DNA of 41,486 bases from Ensifer adhaerens (GCF_001270265.1 NZ_LGAP01000045.1:1-41486), one strand, 5' to 3'; positions 26,458-35,151 are shown, counted from the stretch's first letter. Program-made: numbers and translations. The notes: generated by a model not told the origin, from the letters alone.

Positions 26458-26547
26458 TCGGGCTTGACCCGAGCAGCGGGCTTGACCCGTGCAGCGGGCT
26501 TGACCCGTGCAGCGGGCTTGACCCGTGCATCGGGTTTGACCCGAGCA
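26458..26547 (+). repeat. Tandem array of five 18-bp palindromic units
   Basis: Exact 18-base periodicity: one tcgggcttgacccgagca, three identical gcgggcttgacccgtgca, and one tcgggtttgacccgagca. Each unit is itself a GGG-CTTGA-CCC hairpin. The array is flanked by cgtcatgc and tcca, the ends of a common alphaproteobacterial palindromic intergenic repeat. It forms the left half of an inverted pair with 26601-26672. Confidence 0.9.
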
Positions 26548-26600
26548 TCCAAACCCAGGACCTCGAACGTAAACCACCCTCTTCTGCGGGAAGTGGATCC

Positions 26601-26672
26601 TCGGGTCGAGCCCGAGGATGACGATCGGGTCGAGCCCGAGGATGACGATCGGGTCGAGCCCGAGGATGACGA
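26601..26672 (+). repeat. Tandem array of three identical 24-bp palindromic units
   Basis: The unit TCGGGTCGAG+CCCGAGGATGACGA is repeated exactly three times, preceded by tggatcc. The reverse complement of its flank-to-flank sequence matches the left array at 26448-26550 with only a few substitutions, so the two arrays are inverted copies of one repeat that expanded with different unit lengths (24 versus 18 bases). Confidence 0.9.
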
Positions 26673-26713
26673 GGAGAGAGGTCGGCGTCCAATATCGGCA
26701 TTGCCGGCAGGAG

Positions 26714-26738
26714 AAAGGCCCGGGGTTCCCGGGCCTTT
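26714..26738. terminator. Strong perfect-stem terminator
   Basis: AAAGGCCCGGG (26714-26724) and CCCGGGCCTTT (26728-26738) form an 11-bp perfect stem with a 3-base loop, followed by TGTTTC. It probably ends the tlyA/methyltransferase transcript and may also act for the convergent chemoreceptor gene. Confidence 0.8.
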
Positions 26739-26848
26739 GTTTCAGTTCGACTTGAGGCCTTTGCCATCTCGATTCACGAGAACGCCCTATCCATTTGTTT
26801 TTTTCACAGGTCTAGAGACGCGACACGTCGTGGAGAAGTATTCTCCAC

Positions 26849-28948
26849 TCAAGCCGCCCGGCGCCGGGACGTTGGCGCCGGCGCATAGGCGCTCTGGGTA
26901 TTACCGAGGTTGAACTGGGCGAGAAGCGCGTTGAGCGAAGCGGCTTCGGAAGCCAGGCCATGGCTTGCCGCCGTCTGCTCTTCCACCATCGCCGCGTTCT
27001 GCTGCGTGCCCTGGTCCATGGTGTTGACCGCGGTGTTGATCTCCTGAAGACCCGTCGACTGTTCGCGCGTCGCCGTGACGATCGCGCTTACATGCTTGTT
27101 GATCTCCTGCACTTCGGCAACGATCGTCTCCAGCGCCTTGCCGGTATCGCCGACCAGCGTCACGCCGCTGCGCACCTGGTTGCCCGAGGTGGTGATCAGC
27201 GCCTTGATCTCCTTGGCAGCATTGGCCGAGCGCTGGGCAAGCTCACGCACTTCCTGGGCGACGACGGCAAAGCCCTTGCCGGCGTCACCGGCTCGTGCGG
27301 CTTCGACACCGGCGTTGAGCGCCAGCAGGTTGGTCTGGAAGGCGATGTCGTCGATGACGCCGATGATGTTGGAGATCTCGCCTGACGACTTTTCGATCGC
27401 ATGCATTGCCTCGACGGCATTGGCAACGACCTCGCCGGACTTTTCCGCACCGGCGCGGGTGCGGGCGACCAGCGCACCGACTTCCTCGGCGCGGCGGGCA
27501 GAGTCCTTGACCGTCGTGGTGATCTCCTCAAGCGCAGCCGCCGTCTCCTCGACGGAGGCTGCCTGCTGCTCGGTGCGGCGAGCGAGATCGTCGGCCGCCG
27601 AGCGGATTTCCGTAGCACCGGCATCGATGCCGCGGGCGTTGGCCCCGACGGCGCAGAGCGTGTCGTGCAGCTTGGCGACCGAGTTGTTGAAGTCGGCGCG
27701 CAGGCGGTCGAGACGATCGGCGAACGGATTGTCGATGCGATAGGCGAGATCGCCCTCGGCCAGACGGCCAAGACCGGTTGCCAGACCATCGACGGCCTGC
27801 TGCACTTCGGCGGCGTCGCGCGCATCGCGGGCCTGGCGCTCCAGACGCTCGCGCTCCGACAGCGACCGGTTCGCATCCGCCTCGTCTTCGAGACGGGCGC
27901 GCTCGACCGCATTGCCGCGGAAGACGGCAACGGCGGCGGCCATCGAGCCGATCTGGTCGCGACGGTCTTCGCCGGGGATTTCGACGTTGAGATTGCCGGC
28001 CGCAAGCCTCTCCATCGCACCGGTCATGTCGGTGACCGGGCGGATGACAAGACGGTTCAGGAAGGTCGCCAGGAAAACGAGCATGACGCCGACGGCGAGA
28101 ATGGTCGCAACCGTCGCGGCAATGCGGAACTGGTCGATGGCGGAATAGGCGACATCGGCATCGATGACGAAGCCGACATACCACTCGACCGAAGGCAGGC
28201 CCTGAACCGGCACGAAGCTGACGATCATCGGCTTGCCGTCGAGTTCGGTGTTCATGATGCCGGAGCTGATCGAGGGCGTGTCGATCGGGAAGGCGTCGGA
28301 AAGTGACTTGGTGACGAGTTTGGCGTCCGGGTGGACGAGGATCTGGCCGTCCTTGTTGGCGAGGAAGGCAAAGCCCTCACCACCGACATCGATGCCCTTG
28401 ACCATCGATACCAGCGTTTCCAGCGAGAAGTCGCTGCCGGTGACGCCATAGAGCTTTCCGTCGCGCTTGACCGGAACGGCAGCGCTGATGATGAGGTCAC
28501 CGGTCGAGGCGTCGACGTAGGGCTCGGTCAGCACGCGGGCGTCGGCCTTGACGGCCTGCTGATACCAGGGGCGCTGGCGCGGATCGTAGCCAGCCGGCAT
28601 CGGATTGTCCGGCCAGGTGATGAACTTGCCGCTCTCGTTGCCGACATAGGTCGAGATGAACTCGTTCGTCAGCACGTCGTTCTTGAGGATCGGCTGGACG
28701 CCGTTGTCATCGGTCGTGCGACCGGCGGCGTCGGCCACCATCGCCGTCAGCGTGACGCGACCGTTGAGCCACTTGGCAACGCTCTGTGCCGCCTGGACGC
28801 CGGAGGACGAGATGTTCTCTTCGACCGCCTTGGTGGTGGTATCGTGCTGAAGCGTGTCGATATAGACGGAAAAGCCGGCAAACGCGGTGACAACGACACA
28901 GGACGCGGCGACAAGAATGCGCGTCATGAGGTTCGATCGCTTGGACAA
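26849..28948 (-). CDS. mcpU: Methyl-accepting chemotaxis protein with double-Cache sensor, McpU-like
   Basis: A 699-residue chemoreceptor. TM1 is at about 10-30. The periplasmic dCache_1 sensor (about 35-270) includes [14 protein letters not shown] and [21 protein letters not shown], the amine/amino-acid-binding pocket motifs of this Cache class. TM2 follows, then HAMP, and a signalling domain with [22 protein letters not shown]. meliloti McpU, a proline and amino-acid sensor, has this layout, so McpU is the best guess; the symbol is tentative. There is no xWxxF tail, unlike the other receptor here. The start at 28948 is TTG with AGGAG six bases upstream; ATG 28927 is the alternative. Confidence 0.85.
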   Translation of the reverse strand: MSKRSNLMTRILVAASCVVVTAFAGFSVYIDTLQHDTTTKAVEENISSSGVQAAQSVAKWLNGRVTLTAMVADAAGRTTDDNGVQPILKNDVLTNEFISTYVGNESGKFITWPDNPMPAGYDPRQRPWYQQAVKADARVLTEPYVDASTGDLIISAAVPVKRDGKLYGVTGSDFSLETLVSMVKGIDVGGEGFAFLANKDGQILVHPDAKLVTKSLSDAFPIDTPSISSGIMNTELDGKPMIVSFVPVQGLPSVEWYVGFVIDADVAYSAIDQFRIAATVATILAVGVMLVFLATFLNRLVIRPVTDMTGAMERLAAGNLNVEIPGEDRRDQIGSMAAAVAVFRGNAVERARLEDEADANRSLSERERLERQARDARDAAEVQQAVDGLATGLGRLAEGDLAYRIDNPFADRLDRLRADFNNSVAKLHDTLCAVGANARGIDAGATEIRSAADDLARRTEQQAASVEETAAALEEITTTVKDSARRAEEVGALVARTRAGAEKSGEVVANAVEAMHAIEKSSGEISNIIGVIDDIAFQTNLLALNAGVEAARAGDAGKGFAVVAQEVRELAQRSANAAKEIKALITTSGNQVRSGVTLVGDTGKALETIVAEVQEINKHVSAIVTATREQSTGLQEINTAVNTMDQGTQQNAAMVEEQTAASHGLASEAASLNALLAQFNLGNTQSAYAPAPTSRRRAA

Positions 28949-29290
28949 GATGGGCTCCTAACAGGGGCCGGCGTGCTTCGCCGGACATGAGCTCTCGATG
29001 ATTTTCACGCGCAGCATCGCTCAACCGCCGGAAGGTGGTTGGTCAAGCCTCGGGAAAACGTTGAACATGCCAAAAAGGCGGGGCCAGCCATGCCTCATGC
29101 GGCCGGGGCCACCCACGTGAGGGGTAGGCCTATCGCGCCGCACGCTAGCGATTGCTATTTAAGAAGCGATTAAAATTGACATATGCAAGTTCGGGATGCC
29201 GGCAGCAACGCGATCTTCACAATGGGAGGGTTAAAAGGCCAGCCCGGCTTTGCCTGACCCGACGCCGAAAAGCGGCGCCGGGAAACGTCC
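28949..29290 (-). other. Gene-free promoter region upstream of the McpU-like gene
   Basis: About 340 bases with no coding sequence. The AT-rich stretch around 29155-29185 stands out against the GC-rich surroundings and is a candidate promoter area. A TTGACAT at 29177-29183 points along the plus strand, towards nothing obvious. No sigma-54 or operator motif is evident. Confidence 0.35.
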
Positions 29291-29394
29291 TAAAGCATGT
29301 CGCGCAAAAGTGCGCAGTGGTTTTGTGCTAACGGCATGCGCAAAAAAAACGTTAAAGCGCAGCAAGCGAATCCCAGAGATCGCGACGCGCTTTA
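29291..29394 (+). repeat. RIME-like palindromic repeat, family B, copy 2
   Basis: 104 bases, the inverted counterpart of 4852-4957. It opens taaagcatgtcgcgcaaaag, has GCATG/CATGC and GCAAAA/TTTTGT pairings, and ends gcgacgcgcttta. The last three bases on the plus strand (29392-29394) are the TAA stop of the minus-strand enoyl-CoA hydratase gene. Confidence 0.85.
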
Positions 29395-30144
29395 ACGACG
29401 CATGAAAGCCTCGAAAGCGGCCCTCGCCTCGGCGCTTTTCAGCTGCGCTGCAAAATGCTTCGCCTCTTCGTCGATGCGTGCGATCACGTCACTGCGGTCA
29501 CCGCGGACGAGATCACGGGCGATGCGCAGGGCCTCCGGCGGCTTCTTGGCAAGGCGCATGGCGAGTGATAGCGTCTCTTCCTCGACAGCATCCTGGCCGA
29601 CGATCTTCCAGATCAGCCCAGCCTCGAGTGCGTCGCGCGCCTCCAGCGGTTCGCCGGCTGCAAGCAAAGCGAAGGCCCGCTGATGCCCCATGATGCGCGG
29701 CGCAATCAGGCTCGATGCCGCCTCCGGCACCAGCGCCAGATCGACGAAGGGCGTCTTGAAGACCGAGCGTGCGGAAGAGATGGTCAGGTCGCAATGCAGA
29801 TGGATCGTCGTGCCGATGCCGATCGCGAGCCCGTCGACACCGGAGACGACCGGCTTGGCCGCGCTCGCCAGCGCTTTCAGAAAATCGATGACCTCCGTGC
29901 CCATGCTGCCGCCCATGGCGAATGCCAGAAAGTCGGCCATGTCGTTGCCGGCGGAAAAGCAACCGTCGGTGCCGAGAAAAGCGGTGACGCGAACGGCAGG
30001 ATCGGTGCCAGCGACCGTCAGCGCGTTGGTCATCTTCGCGTACATGTCACGCGTGATGGCGTTCTTCTTTTCCGGCCGGTTGAAGCGGATGACCTGAACA
30101 CCCGGATAGGCCTCCGGGCGTTCGACAAGCACCTGGTCGGTCAT
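29392..30144 (-). CDS. Enoyl-CoA hydratase/isomerase (crotonase) family protein
   Basis: A 250-residue crotonase-fold enzyme. NRPEKKNAIT is the N-terminal family motif, GCFSAGNDMADF gives the oxyanion-hole segment, and KPVVSGVDGLAIGIGTTI supplies the second oxyanion-hole glycine; the catalytic glutamate region reads FVDLALVPEAAS. It probably hydrates or isomerises an enoyl-CoA in acyl-chain degradation. ATG 30144 follows GAGGGG; a longer frame to 30207 runs into the acyl-CoA dehydrogenase gene. It is 10 bases behind that gene, so both form an operon. Its stop codon lies in a RIME-like repeat. Confidence 0.9.
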   Translation of the reverse strand: MTDQVLVERPEAYPGVQVIRFNRPEKKNAITRDMYAKMTNALTVAGTDPAVRVTAFLGTDGCFSAGNDMADFLAFAMGGSMGTEVIDFLKALASAAKPVVSGVDGLAIGIGTTIHLHCDLTISSARSVFKTPFVDLALVPEAASSLIAPRIMGHQRAFALLAAGEPLEARDALEAGLIWKIVGQDAVEEETLSLAMRLAKKPPEALRIARDLVRGDRSDVIARIDEEAKHFAAQLKSAEARAAFEAFMRR

Positions 30145-30154
30145 GATTTTCCCC

Positions 30155-31936
30155 TCAACCCAATACGGCGCGCGCGGCAGCAAGGCTGTCGGCACCGGTA
30201 ACGACACGATCCTTCAAGGCGGAGGTTTCCGCCAGCATGTTTTCCGCGGCAAACCGGCTGAGAGCAATACGCTGCTCGTCCTTGCCGTCGGACCCTTCGG
30301 CGAGACCGCCCTTGGCAAGATAGGCGCCGGTCAAGGCGAGGCCGAACAGGCGCTGATAGGCGGTCGCGCCCGCGAGCGCTTCGGAGAGCTTGCCGGCCGA
30401 GACAGCCGTAAGCAGCCATTCGGTCGCATCGGAGAGTTCGTCGAGTGCCGCTTCGACGCGCGCGGCCGTCTCGCCGAAACCTTCGCGGTTGGAGGCGCGA
30501 ACCGCCGCACCGATCTGGCGCAATTCGGCGATGAAGCCGCGGACGTGCTCGCCACCCGAAAGCGGCAGTTTGCGGGTAACGAGATCGATCGCCTGAATAC
30601 CGTTGGTGCCCTCGTAGATCGGGGCGATGCGGGCATCGCGCAGGTAACGGGCGGCACCGGTCTCCTCGATGAAGCCCATGCCGCCATGAACCTGAATGCC
30701 GAGCGAGGCGACGTCGACGCCGGCATCGGTGGCGAAAGACTTTGCGATCGGCGTCAGCAGGCTGGAGCGCTCCTGCCAGAACGTCGCCTTGTCGCCTTCT
30801 GCCGCATGCCCCATGTCCACCGCGTGGGCACAGGCATAGGCGATGGCGCGCGACCCTTGGGTCAGGGCCTTCATCGTCAGCAGCATGCGGGTAACGTCGG
30901 GGTGTTCGATGATCGGGCTCATGCCCTGGCCGGACCAACCGGGAGCCTTGCCCTGCGTGCGTTCCTTGGCAAAGGCGATCGCCTTCTGGGTGGCAGCATC
31001 GGCGATCGCAACACCCTGCATGCCGACGGCAAGCCGGGCGTTGTTCATCATCGTGAACATGCAGGCAAGGCCACGGTTTTCCTCGCCGATGAGGTAACCT
31101 ATCGCCCCCTTCTCGGCGCCGAACTTGCCGTCGCCATAGATCATCGTGCAGGTCGGCGAACCGTGGATGCCGAGCTTGTGTTCGAGCGAATGGCAAAACA
31201 GATCGTTTCTCTCGCCGAGCGAACCGTCGGCGTTCACCAGGAACTTCGGCACGAGGAACAGCGAAATGCCCCTGGTGCCCGCTGGCGCATCCGGCAGCCG
31301 TGCCAGGACGAGATGGACGATGTTGTCGGTGAAATCGTGTTCGCCCCAGGTGATGAAGATCTTCTGGCCGAAAATGCGATAGCTGCCGTCGTCGCGGCGC
31401 TCGGCCCGGGTCTTGAGAACGCCGAGATCGGAGCCGGCGTGCGGCTCCGTCAGGTTCATGGTACCGGTCCATTCGCCGGACACCATCTTCGGCAGGTAAG
31501 TCGCCTTCAGCGCCTGGGAGCCGTGCTTCTCCAGCGCGTCGACGGCGCCCATGGTCAGCGTCGGCCCGAGCGCGAAAGCCATCGAGCCGGCGTTCCACAT
31601 TTCCATGGCCGCGACATGCAGCATGTGCGGCAGGTTCTGCCCGCCAAATTCTTCCGGCGCCGTCAGCCCGTTCCAGCCGCCGCCGATCCAGTTGTGATAG
31701 AGATCGCGCCACCCCTCTGGTGTCTGGACCTTGCCATCGACGAGGCGCGAACCCTGCTTGTCGCCGACATCGCCGAGCGGTGCCACTTCTTCCGTCGCGA
31801 AACGGCCGGCCTCCGACAGGATTGCATCCACGAGATCCTCGCCGAGGTCGCCAAGGGCGCCGCTTTCCAGCGCGCCGGCCATACCGGCCACATGCTTCAG
31901 CGTGAATGCAATCTCGTCAACGGGTGCCTTGTACAT
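30155..31936 (-). CDS. Acyl-CoA dehydrogenase, long DmdC-like type
   Basis: A 593-residue FAD enzyme, longer than the usual 380-400 because of an N-terminal extension and a C-terminal ACADM-type extra domain. It introduces the alpha-beta double bond in an acyl-CoA. Visible motifs: TMNLTEPHAGSDLGVLKT, IFGQKIFITWGEHD, GIQVHGGMGFIEE and the catalytic glutamate in IYEGTNGIQAID. It resembles the group that includes 3-methylmercaptopropionyl-CoA dehydrogenase (DmdC), although that assignment spreads widely in annotation and the true chain is unknown. It is first in an operon with the crotonase. A LiuR-like palindrome lies 73-88 bases upstream of the ATG. Confidence 0.9.
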   Translation of the reverse strand: MYKAPVDEIAFTLKHVAGMAGALESGALGDLGEDLVDAILSEAGRFATEEVAPLGDVGDKQGSRLVDGKVQTPEGWRDLYHNWIGGGWNGLTAPEEFGGQNLPHMLHVAAMEMWNAGSMAFALGPTLTMGAVDALEKHGSQALKATYLPKMVSGEWTGTMNLTEPHAGSDLGVLKTRAERRDDGSYRIFGQKIFITWGEHDFTDNIVHLVLARLPDAPAGTRGISLFLVPKFLVNADGSLGERNDLFCHSLEHKLGIHGSPTCTMIYGDGKFGAEKGAIGYLIGEENRGLACMFTMMNNARLAVGMQGVAIADAATQKAIAFAKERTQGKAPGWSGQGMSPIIEHPDVTRMLLTMKALTQGSRAIAYACAHAVDMGHAAEGDKATFWQERSSLLTPIAKSFATDAGVDVASLGIQVHGGMGFIEETGAARYLRDARIAPIYEGTNGIQAIDLVTRKLPLSGGEHVRGFIAELRQIGAAVRASNREGFGETAARVEAALDELSDATEWLLTAVSAGKLSEALAGATAYQRLFGLALTGAYLAKGGLAEGSDGKDEQRIALSRFAAENMLAETSALKDRVVTGADSLAAARAVLG

Positions 31937-32008
31937 GATGATCCTCCCAGATACCGGGCCGCTTTCGCAGCTGCCGGCGCATCTTCGTTTGGCCGAACAC
32001 TATTGATT

Positions 32009-32024
32009 TTTACGTAAACGTCAA
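32009..32024 (-). promoter_or_regulatory. LiuR-like (MerR-family) operator upstream of the acyl-CoA dehydrogenase gene
   Basis: TTTACGTAAACGTCAA is a 16-bp near-perfect palindrome (TTxACGT-AA-ACGTxAA). From memory it differs by one base from the TTTACGT-type motif assigned to LiuR, a MerR regulator of branched-chain amino acid and fatty acid catabolism in proteobacteria. A third ACGT repeat follows at a 6-base period. Its place suits the promoter of the minus-strand dehydrogenase-hydratase operon. Confidence 0.5.
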
Positions 32025-32068
32025 CGTCAATTCAACCCACACGGTGACGGCTGCGGACGCGGACGGCA

Positions 32069-32086
32069 CTGTAACAAAACTGTCAT
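32069..32086 (+). promoter_or_regulatory. Candidate Pho box (PhoB binding site)
   Basis: CTGTAACAAAACTGTCAT contains two CTGT-A/C-A half-sites in direct repeat at 11-base spacing, a good match to the PhoB consensus (CTGTCAT-N4-CTGTCAT). It is oriented towards the CorA/ZntB gene, whose ATG is 48 bases downstream. A possible -10 (CATAGA) follows at the distance usual when the box replaces the -35. Confidence 0.6.
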
Positions 32087-32134
32087 CAACGACGCATAGA
32101 AGCCAGTAACGATGGCTCTCGCCAAGGCGTTCAA

Positions 32135-33124
32135 ATGAACCTGATTTCCCCTGAGATACCCGGCCTCGTCTGGGCTTACCGCTTTCTGCCGGGCGAAAGC
32201 CGATGCCAGCGCATCGCCAACGATGCGTCGATTGACGGCCTGCTCAAGAGCGACGGTTGGATCTGGCTGCATCTGGCACTTTCGGACGCGCGCACGCCGG
32301 CGCTCATCGAGCGGATCGGCAACCTGCCGCCAACGGCCGTGACGACGCTGACCAGCCACGACACCCAGGCCGCCATCACTGTGTCGGATGATATCGTGCA
32401 CGGAACGCTGGTCGATTTCGAGCGCACCTTCGACGCAGTGACGAAAACGATTGGCTGGCTGCATTTTGCCGTCAGCGACAAGGTGATCATCACCACCAGG
32501 CTGCATCCGCTGCGTAGCATCGACCCGGTGAAGGCCGCGGTCGAAAAGAGCACCAAATGTGCGCGGCCGATCGACCTCTTCGAGATGCTGGTGGTGGAAT
32601 TCCAGCGCACGCTGATCTCGCTGGTGCTCGAACTGACCGAGGAACTGAACGTCATCGAAGACCATGTCTATGGCGAAGCCGGTCACCGGCAGCAGCCGGG
32701 CCTGGCGCCGTTGCGCCGGACGGTGGTTCGCCTTCACCGGCATCTGCGCACGATCCTTGCCCTGCTTCGCCGCGCCGGCGCGTCGGAGGAGGATGAGGTG
32801 CCGCCCGGCTTCATCGACGTCACCGAGCGCCTCTCCGATCGGCTCGAGGCCGTCGACCGCGACGTCTTCGCGCTCCAGGAGCGCGCCAGGTTGCTGCACG
32901 AGGAAATCGACAGCAAGATTTCGTCCGAAACCAACCGGCACCTCTACATCCTGTCGCTGATGACGGCCTTCCTGCTGCCGCCGACGCTGGTCACCGGTTT
33001 CTTCGGCATGAATACGGGCGCCCTCCCCTTTGCCGATGGCAGCGGCACCCTTTATGCGGCGCTGTTCATCGCGCTTTCCATGGGCCTTGCCTGGTGGATC
33101 CTCAGGCGGATCGGCATTCTGTAG
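32135..33124 (+). CDS. CorA/ZntB-family divalent cation transporter
   Basis: A 329-residue pentameric inner-membrane channel or transporter subunit. A large cytoplasmic alpha/beta domain (about 1-265) ends in the long stalk helix, and two C-terminal membrane helices (about 270-290 and 305-322) flank the selectivity signature GMN at 291-293 (GFFGMNTGALPF). The residues after GMN (TGALPF) resemble ZntB more than the magnesium channel CorA, so zinc or another divalent metal is possible. A Pho box lies 48 bases upstream of the start, and a terminator follows directly. Confidence 0.88.
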   Translation: MNLISPEIPGLVWAYRFLPGESRCQRIANDASIDGLLKSDGWIWLHLALSDARTPALIERIGNLPPTAVTTLTSHDTQAAITVSDDIVHGTLVDFERTFDAVTKTIGWLHFAVSDKVIITTRLHPLRSIDPVKAAVEKSTKCARPIDLFEMLVVEFQRTLISLVLELTEELNVIEDHVYGEAGHRQQPGLAPLRRTVVRLHRHLRTILALLRRAGASEEDEVPPGFIDVTERLSDRLEAVDRDVFALQERARLLHEEIDSKISSETNRHLYILSLMTAFLLPPTLVTGFFGMNTGALPFADGSGTLYAALFIALSMGLAWWILRRIGIL

Positions 33125-33143
33125 CCGCAACCCGATATGAAAA

Positions 33144-33166
33144 AGGCCGGGAGAATTTCCCGACCT
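33144..33166 (+). terminator. Rho-independent terminator after the CorA/ZntB gene
   Basis: AGGCCGGGA pairs with TCCCGACCT around a short AT-rich loop (one mismatch), followed by CTTTTGTTT on the plus strand and preceded by A's. It can also serve the convergent BA14K gene. Confidence 0.8.
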
Positions 33167-33192
33167 CTTTTGTTTGCCCAGCTCTTGCCGCC

Positions 33193-33633
33193 TCAGCTGT
33201 AAGGCGAATAGCACTGCCGGCGCGGGGCGCCATAGGGCTGGTAGGTGTTGTCGTAAGCCCTGTAGGAGCGGTAGCGGTCGTAGCACCACTGCACATGGCG
33301 GCTGCCATACGCCGGAGCGGGACGCTCGTAGCGTGGCGGCTGGGCGATTGCTCCGCCGATGATCACGCCGGCACCAAAGGCGGCCATAGGGTACCACCAG
33401 CCATTGTAGTAGCGATAACCCGGACGGCGATAGTTATAACCGCGATAGCCATTGTAATAATAATATCCGCCGCGACGTTCGTAGCCGGGGCGGCGATACT
33501 GGATCTCGGTGGCGTCGCTCTGCCGTTCAACACGCGGTGGAGCCGGCATGAAAGCCTGGGATGGTACGGCTGAAGTCATCAGGACCGCGGCAGCAACCAC
33601 CGCGGAGAACCACTTGCCTGTCATTATCCTCAT
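33193..33633 (-). CDS. BA14K-family exported protein
   Basis: A 146-residue secreted or membrane-anchored protein. A signal peptide (about 1-28, ending SQA) is followed by a Tyr/Arg/Gly-rich region ([19 protein letters not shown]), a short hydrophobic stretch ([14 protein letters not shown]) and a C-terminal BA14K-type domain [19 protein letters not shown] with a paired cysteine near the end. Brucella BA14K is immunoreactive and has lectin-like activity; here the role is unknown. ATG 33633 was chosen because GGAGGG lies 6 bases upstream; longer starts lack a signal peptide. Confidence 0.85.
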   Translation of the reverse strand: MRIMTGKWFSAVVAAAVLMTSAVPSQAFMPAPPRVERQSDATEIQYRRPGYERRGGYYYYNGYRGYNYRRPGYRYYNGWWYPMAAFGAGVIIGGAIAQPPRYERPAPAYGSRHVQWCYDRYRSYRAYDNTYQPYGAPRRQCYSPYS

Positions 33634-34040
33634 ATAACCCTCCATAAGAGCACCGTGCGCCGCTTCCGACGCCGGCGAGCCACCATCACAACCGCCAGTT
33701 TTGCGTGATTTCATCCCTGTGTCGATACCGATCCTGACTATGGCCCGATCGAAGGTGACGAAATCGTCGCCCAACGCCTAAGTGACGGGTTTTGTTCCAT
33801 GTTCCGGCATACAAAGTTGAGCCTCACGCAATGCAAACGCAAATCGTGCAAGGCCGGCTTCATGGTTGTGATGGGTGCCCTGTGGCGCCGCTGATATCGG
33901 ACCAGCCGGTAGCGGCGCTTACAGAAGGGCTCGCTGATATACAGCCATAAGTCTCTATACATTCGCCACCGTCTCAAGCACAGTCGGCTCGGGGACTGGG
34001 ATTTACGATCAATTAACTTTAGTGTCGGCAATCTCATTGA
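33634..34040. other. 400-base gene-free region between divergent genes, with a large inverted repeat
   Basis: This holds the promoters of the BA14K and lysozyme genes. GCGCCGCT (33885-33892) and AGCGGCGC (33911-33918) are perfectly complementary, and CGG/CCG pairs inside extend the stem. No T-run follows. The reading frames across the region look unlike protein. Confidence 0.5.
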
Positions 34041-35102
34041 ATGGCTAAGCGGTATATCTCCACCTTAAGGATGATTCTGCGCCTCGCGACCCTTCTGGGT
34101 CTGGCATTCGCGGCGGCGAACGCACGCGCCGGCGAACTGGAGCCCTGGAAGTCGAAATCAAACGCCATCATCGTCGACGCATATGAAATGAACAGCATCG
34201 ACTGGGAGGCAATGCTCGCCGACAAGCGCATTTCCGGCTTCATCGCCAAGGCCTCGGACGGTCTGCCGGAAAGCTTCTCCTGCACCGGCGACCACGGCGG
34301 CGATACGGTCGCCCACTGCAAGACGATGTGGCGCAAATACGCCGTCAGCCGCGAACTCTACCAGACACGGCGGATGCTCGCCCGCTCCCACGGTCTGCTG
34401 TGGGGCGCCTATCATCTCGCCCGCCCGGGCAATCCGGTCGATCAGGCCAATCACTTTCTCGACTATGCCGATCCGCGCGACGACGAGTTGATGGTGCTCG
34501 ATCTCGAGGGTATCGACCCGGAAAAATACATGTCGCTCGAAGATGCAGCGATCTTTGCCGGACATATCAAGACCCGCACCGGCCGCTACCCGATGCTCTA
34601 CACCAACCACGTCACGGCGAAGTACATCGCGGCAAACCGCCCCAAACATCGCCTGCTGTCGCGTCTTCCGCTCTGGTATGCGCGCTACAAGCCGGATATC
34701 CGTCAGGTTTTCCCGATGGGCAACTGGGACAGCTATGCGCTGTGGCAGTTCTCATCCGGCACCAACTGCGGCAAAAAGCGTTGCCCTTACCGAGTGCCCG
34801 GCACGCTCAACGACATTGACGTCAATGTCGCGGCGATGAACAGGACCGCGTTGCGATCGATCTGGGCTGGCGGGACGTTGCTGCCCGAAAAGCCAATGCC
34901 GTTGATTCTCGTAGCGAGGGCCGATGAAGGGGCCGGCACATCCAGCGCTGCCCGGGCAACGGCCACAATCGAAAGCCCGCCCTTGCTCATCAGCCGTGCC
35001 GAAGCTGCTAGTGCCGCTGGCGAAGGCGTCGACATGATGGCGACCGGAGCGATCGATTTCGGCCGGCACGACCGTGCGGTGCGGCTGGCGGCCAGCCGCT
35101 GA
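34041..35102 (+). CDS. Exported glycoside hydrolase family 25 (lysozyme-like) protein
   Basis: A 353-residue protein with a signal peptide (about 1-30, ending ARA) and a GH25 muramidase domain (about 38-270). Key features: IIVDAYEMNSIDW at the first strand, GAYHLARPGNP, the catalytic acid pair region MVLDLEG, YTNHV and ALWQFSSG near the domain end. GH25 enzymes cleave the MurNAc-GlcNAc bond of peptidoglycan. The last 80 residues are low-complexity and unrelated to the fold. In a Gram-negative chromosome without phage genes nearby it is more likely a cell-wall remodelling enzyme than an endolysin. ATG 34041 is used; ATG 34071 would still leave a signal peptide. Confidence 0.85.
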   Translation: MAKRYISTLRMILRLATLLGLAFAAANARAGELEPWKSKSNAIIVDAYEMNSIDWEAMLADKRISGFIAKASDGLPESFSCTGDHGGDTVAHCKTMWRKYAVSRELYQTRRMLARSHGLLWGAYHLARPGNPVDQANHFLDYADPRDDELMVLDLEGIDPEKYMSLEDAAIFAGHIKTRTGRYPMLYTNHVTAKYIAANRPKHRLLSRLPLWYARYKPDIRQVFPMGNWDSYALWQFSSGTNCGKKRCPYRVPGTLNDIDVNVAAMNRTALRSIWAGGTLLPEKPMPLILVARADEGAGTSSAARATATIESPPLLISRAEAASAAGEGVDMMATGAIDFGRHDRAVRLAASR

Positions 35103-35151
35103 CGGGCTCGGTCGCAGAAAGAACACTCCTTCCCGCGACCATCACCCACAG

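Noticed and set aside
24623-26767. Very long minus-strand frame (over 700 codons) antisense to tlyA and the rRNA methyltransferase gene
   Set aside because: It is a GC-driven shadow of two well-supported plus-strand genes, prolonged by the 18- and 24-base tandem repeats, whose lengths are multiples of three. It has no family motif.
30143-32017. Plus-strand frame of 624 codons opposite the acyl-CoA dehydrogenase
   Set aside because: It mirrors the dehydrogenase codon pattern and shows no domain; the minus-strand gene has FAD and catalytic motifs.
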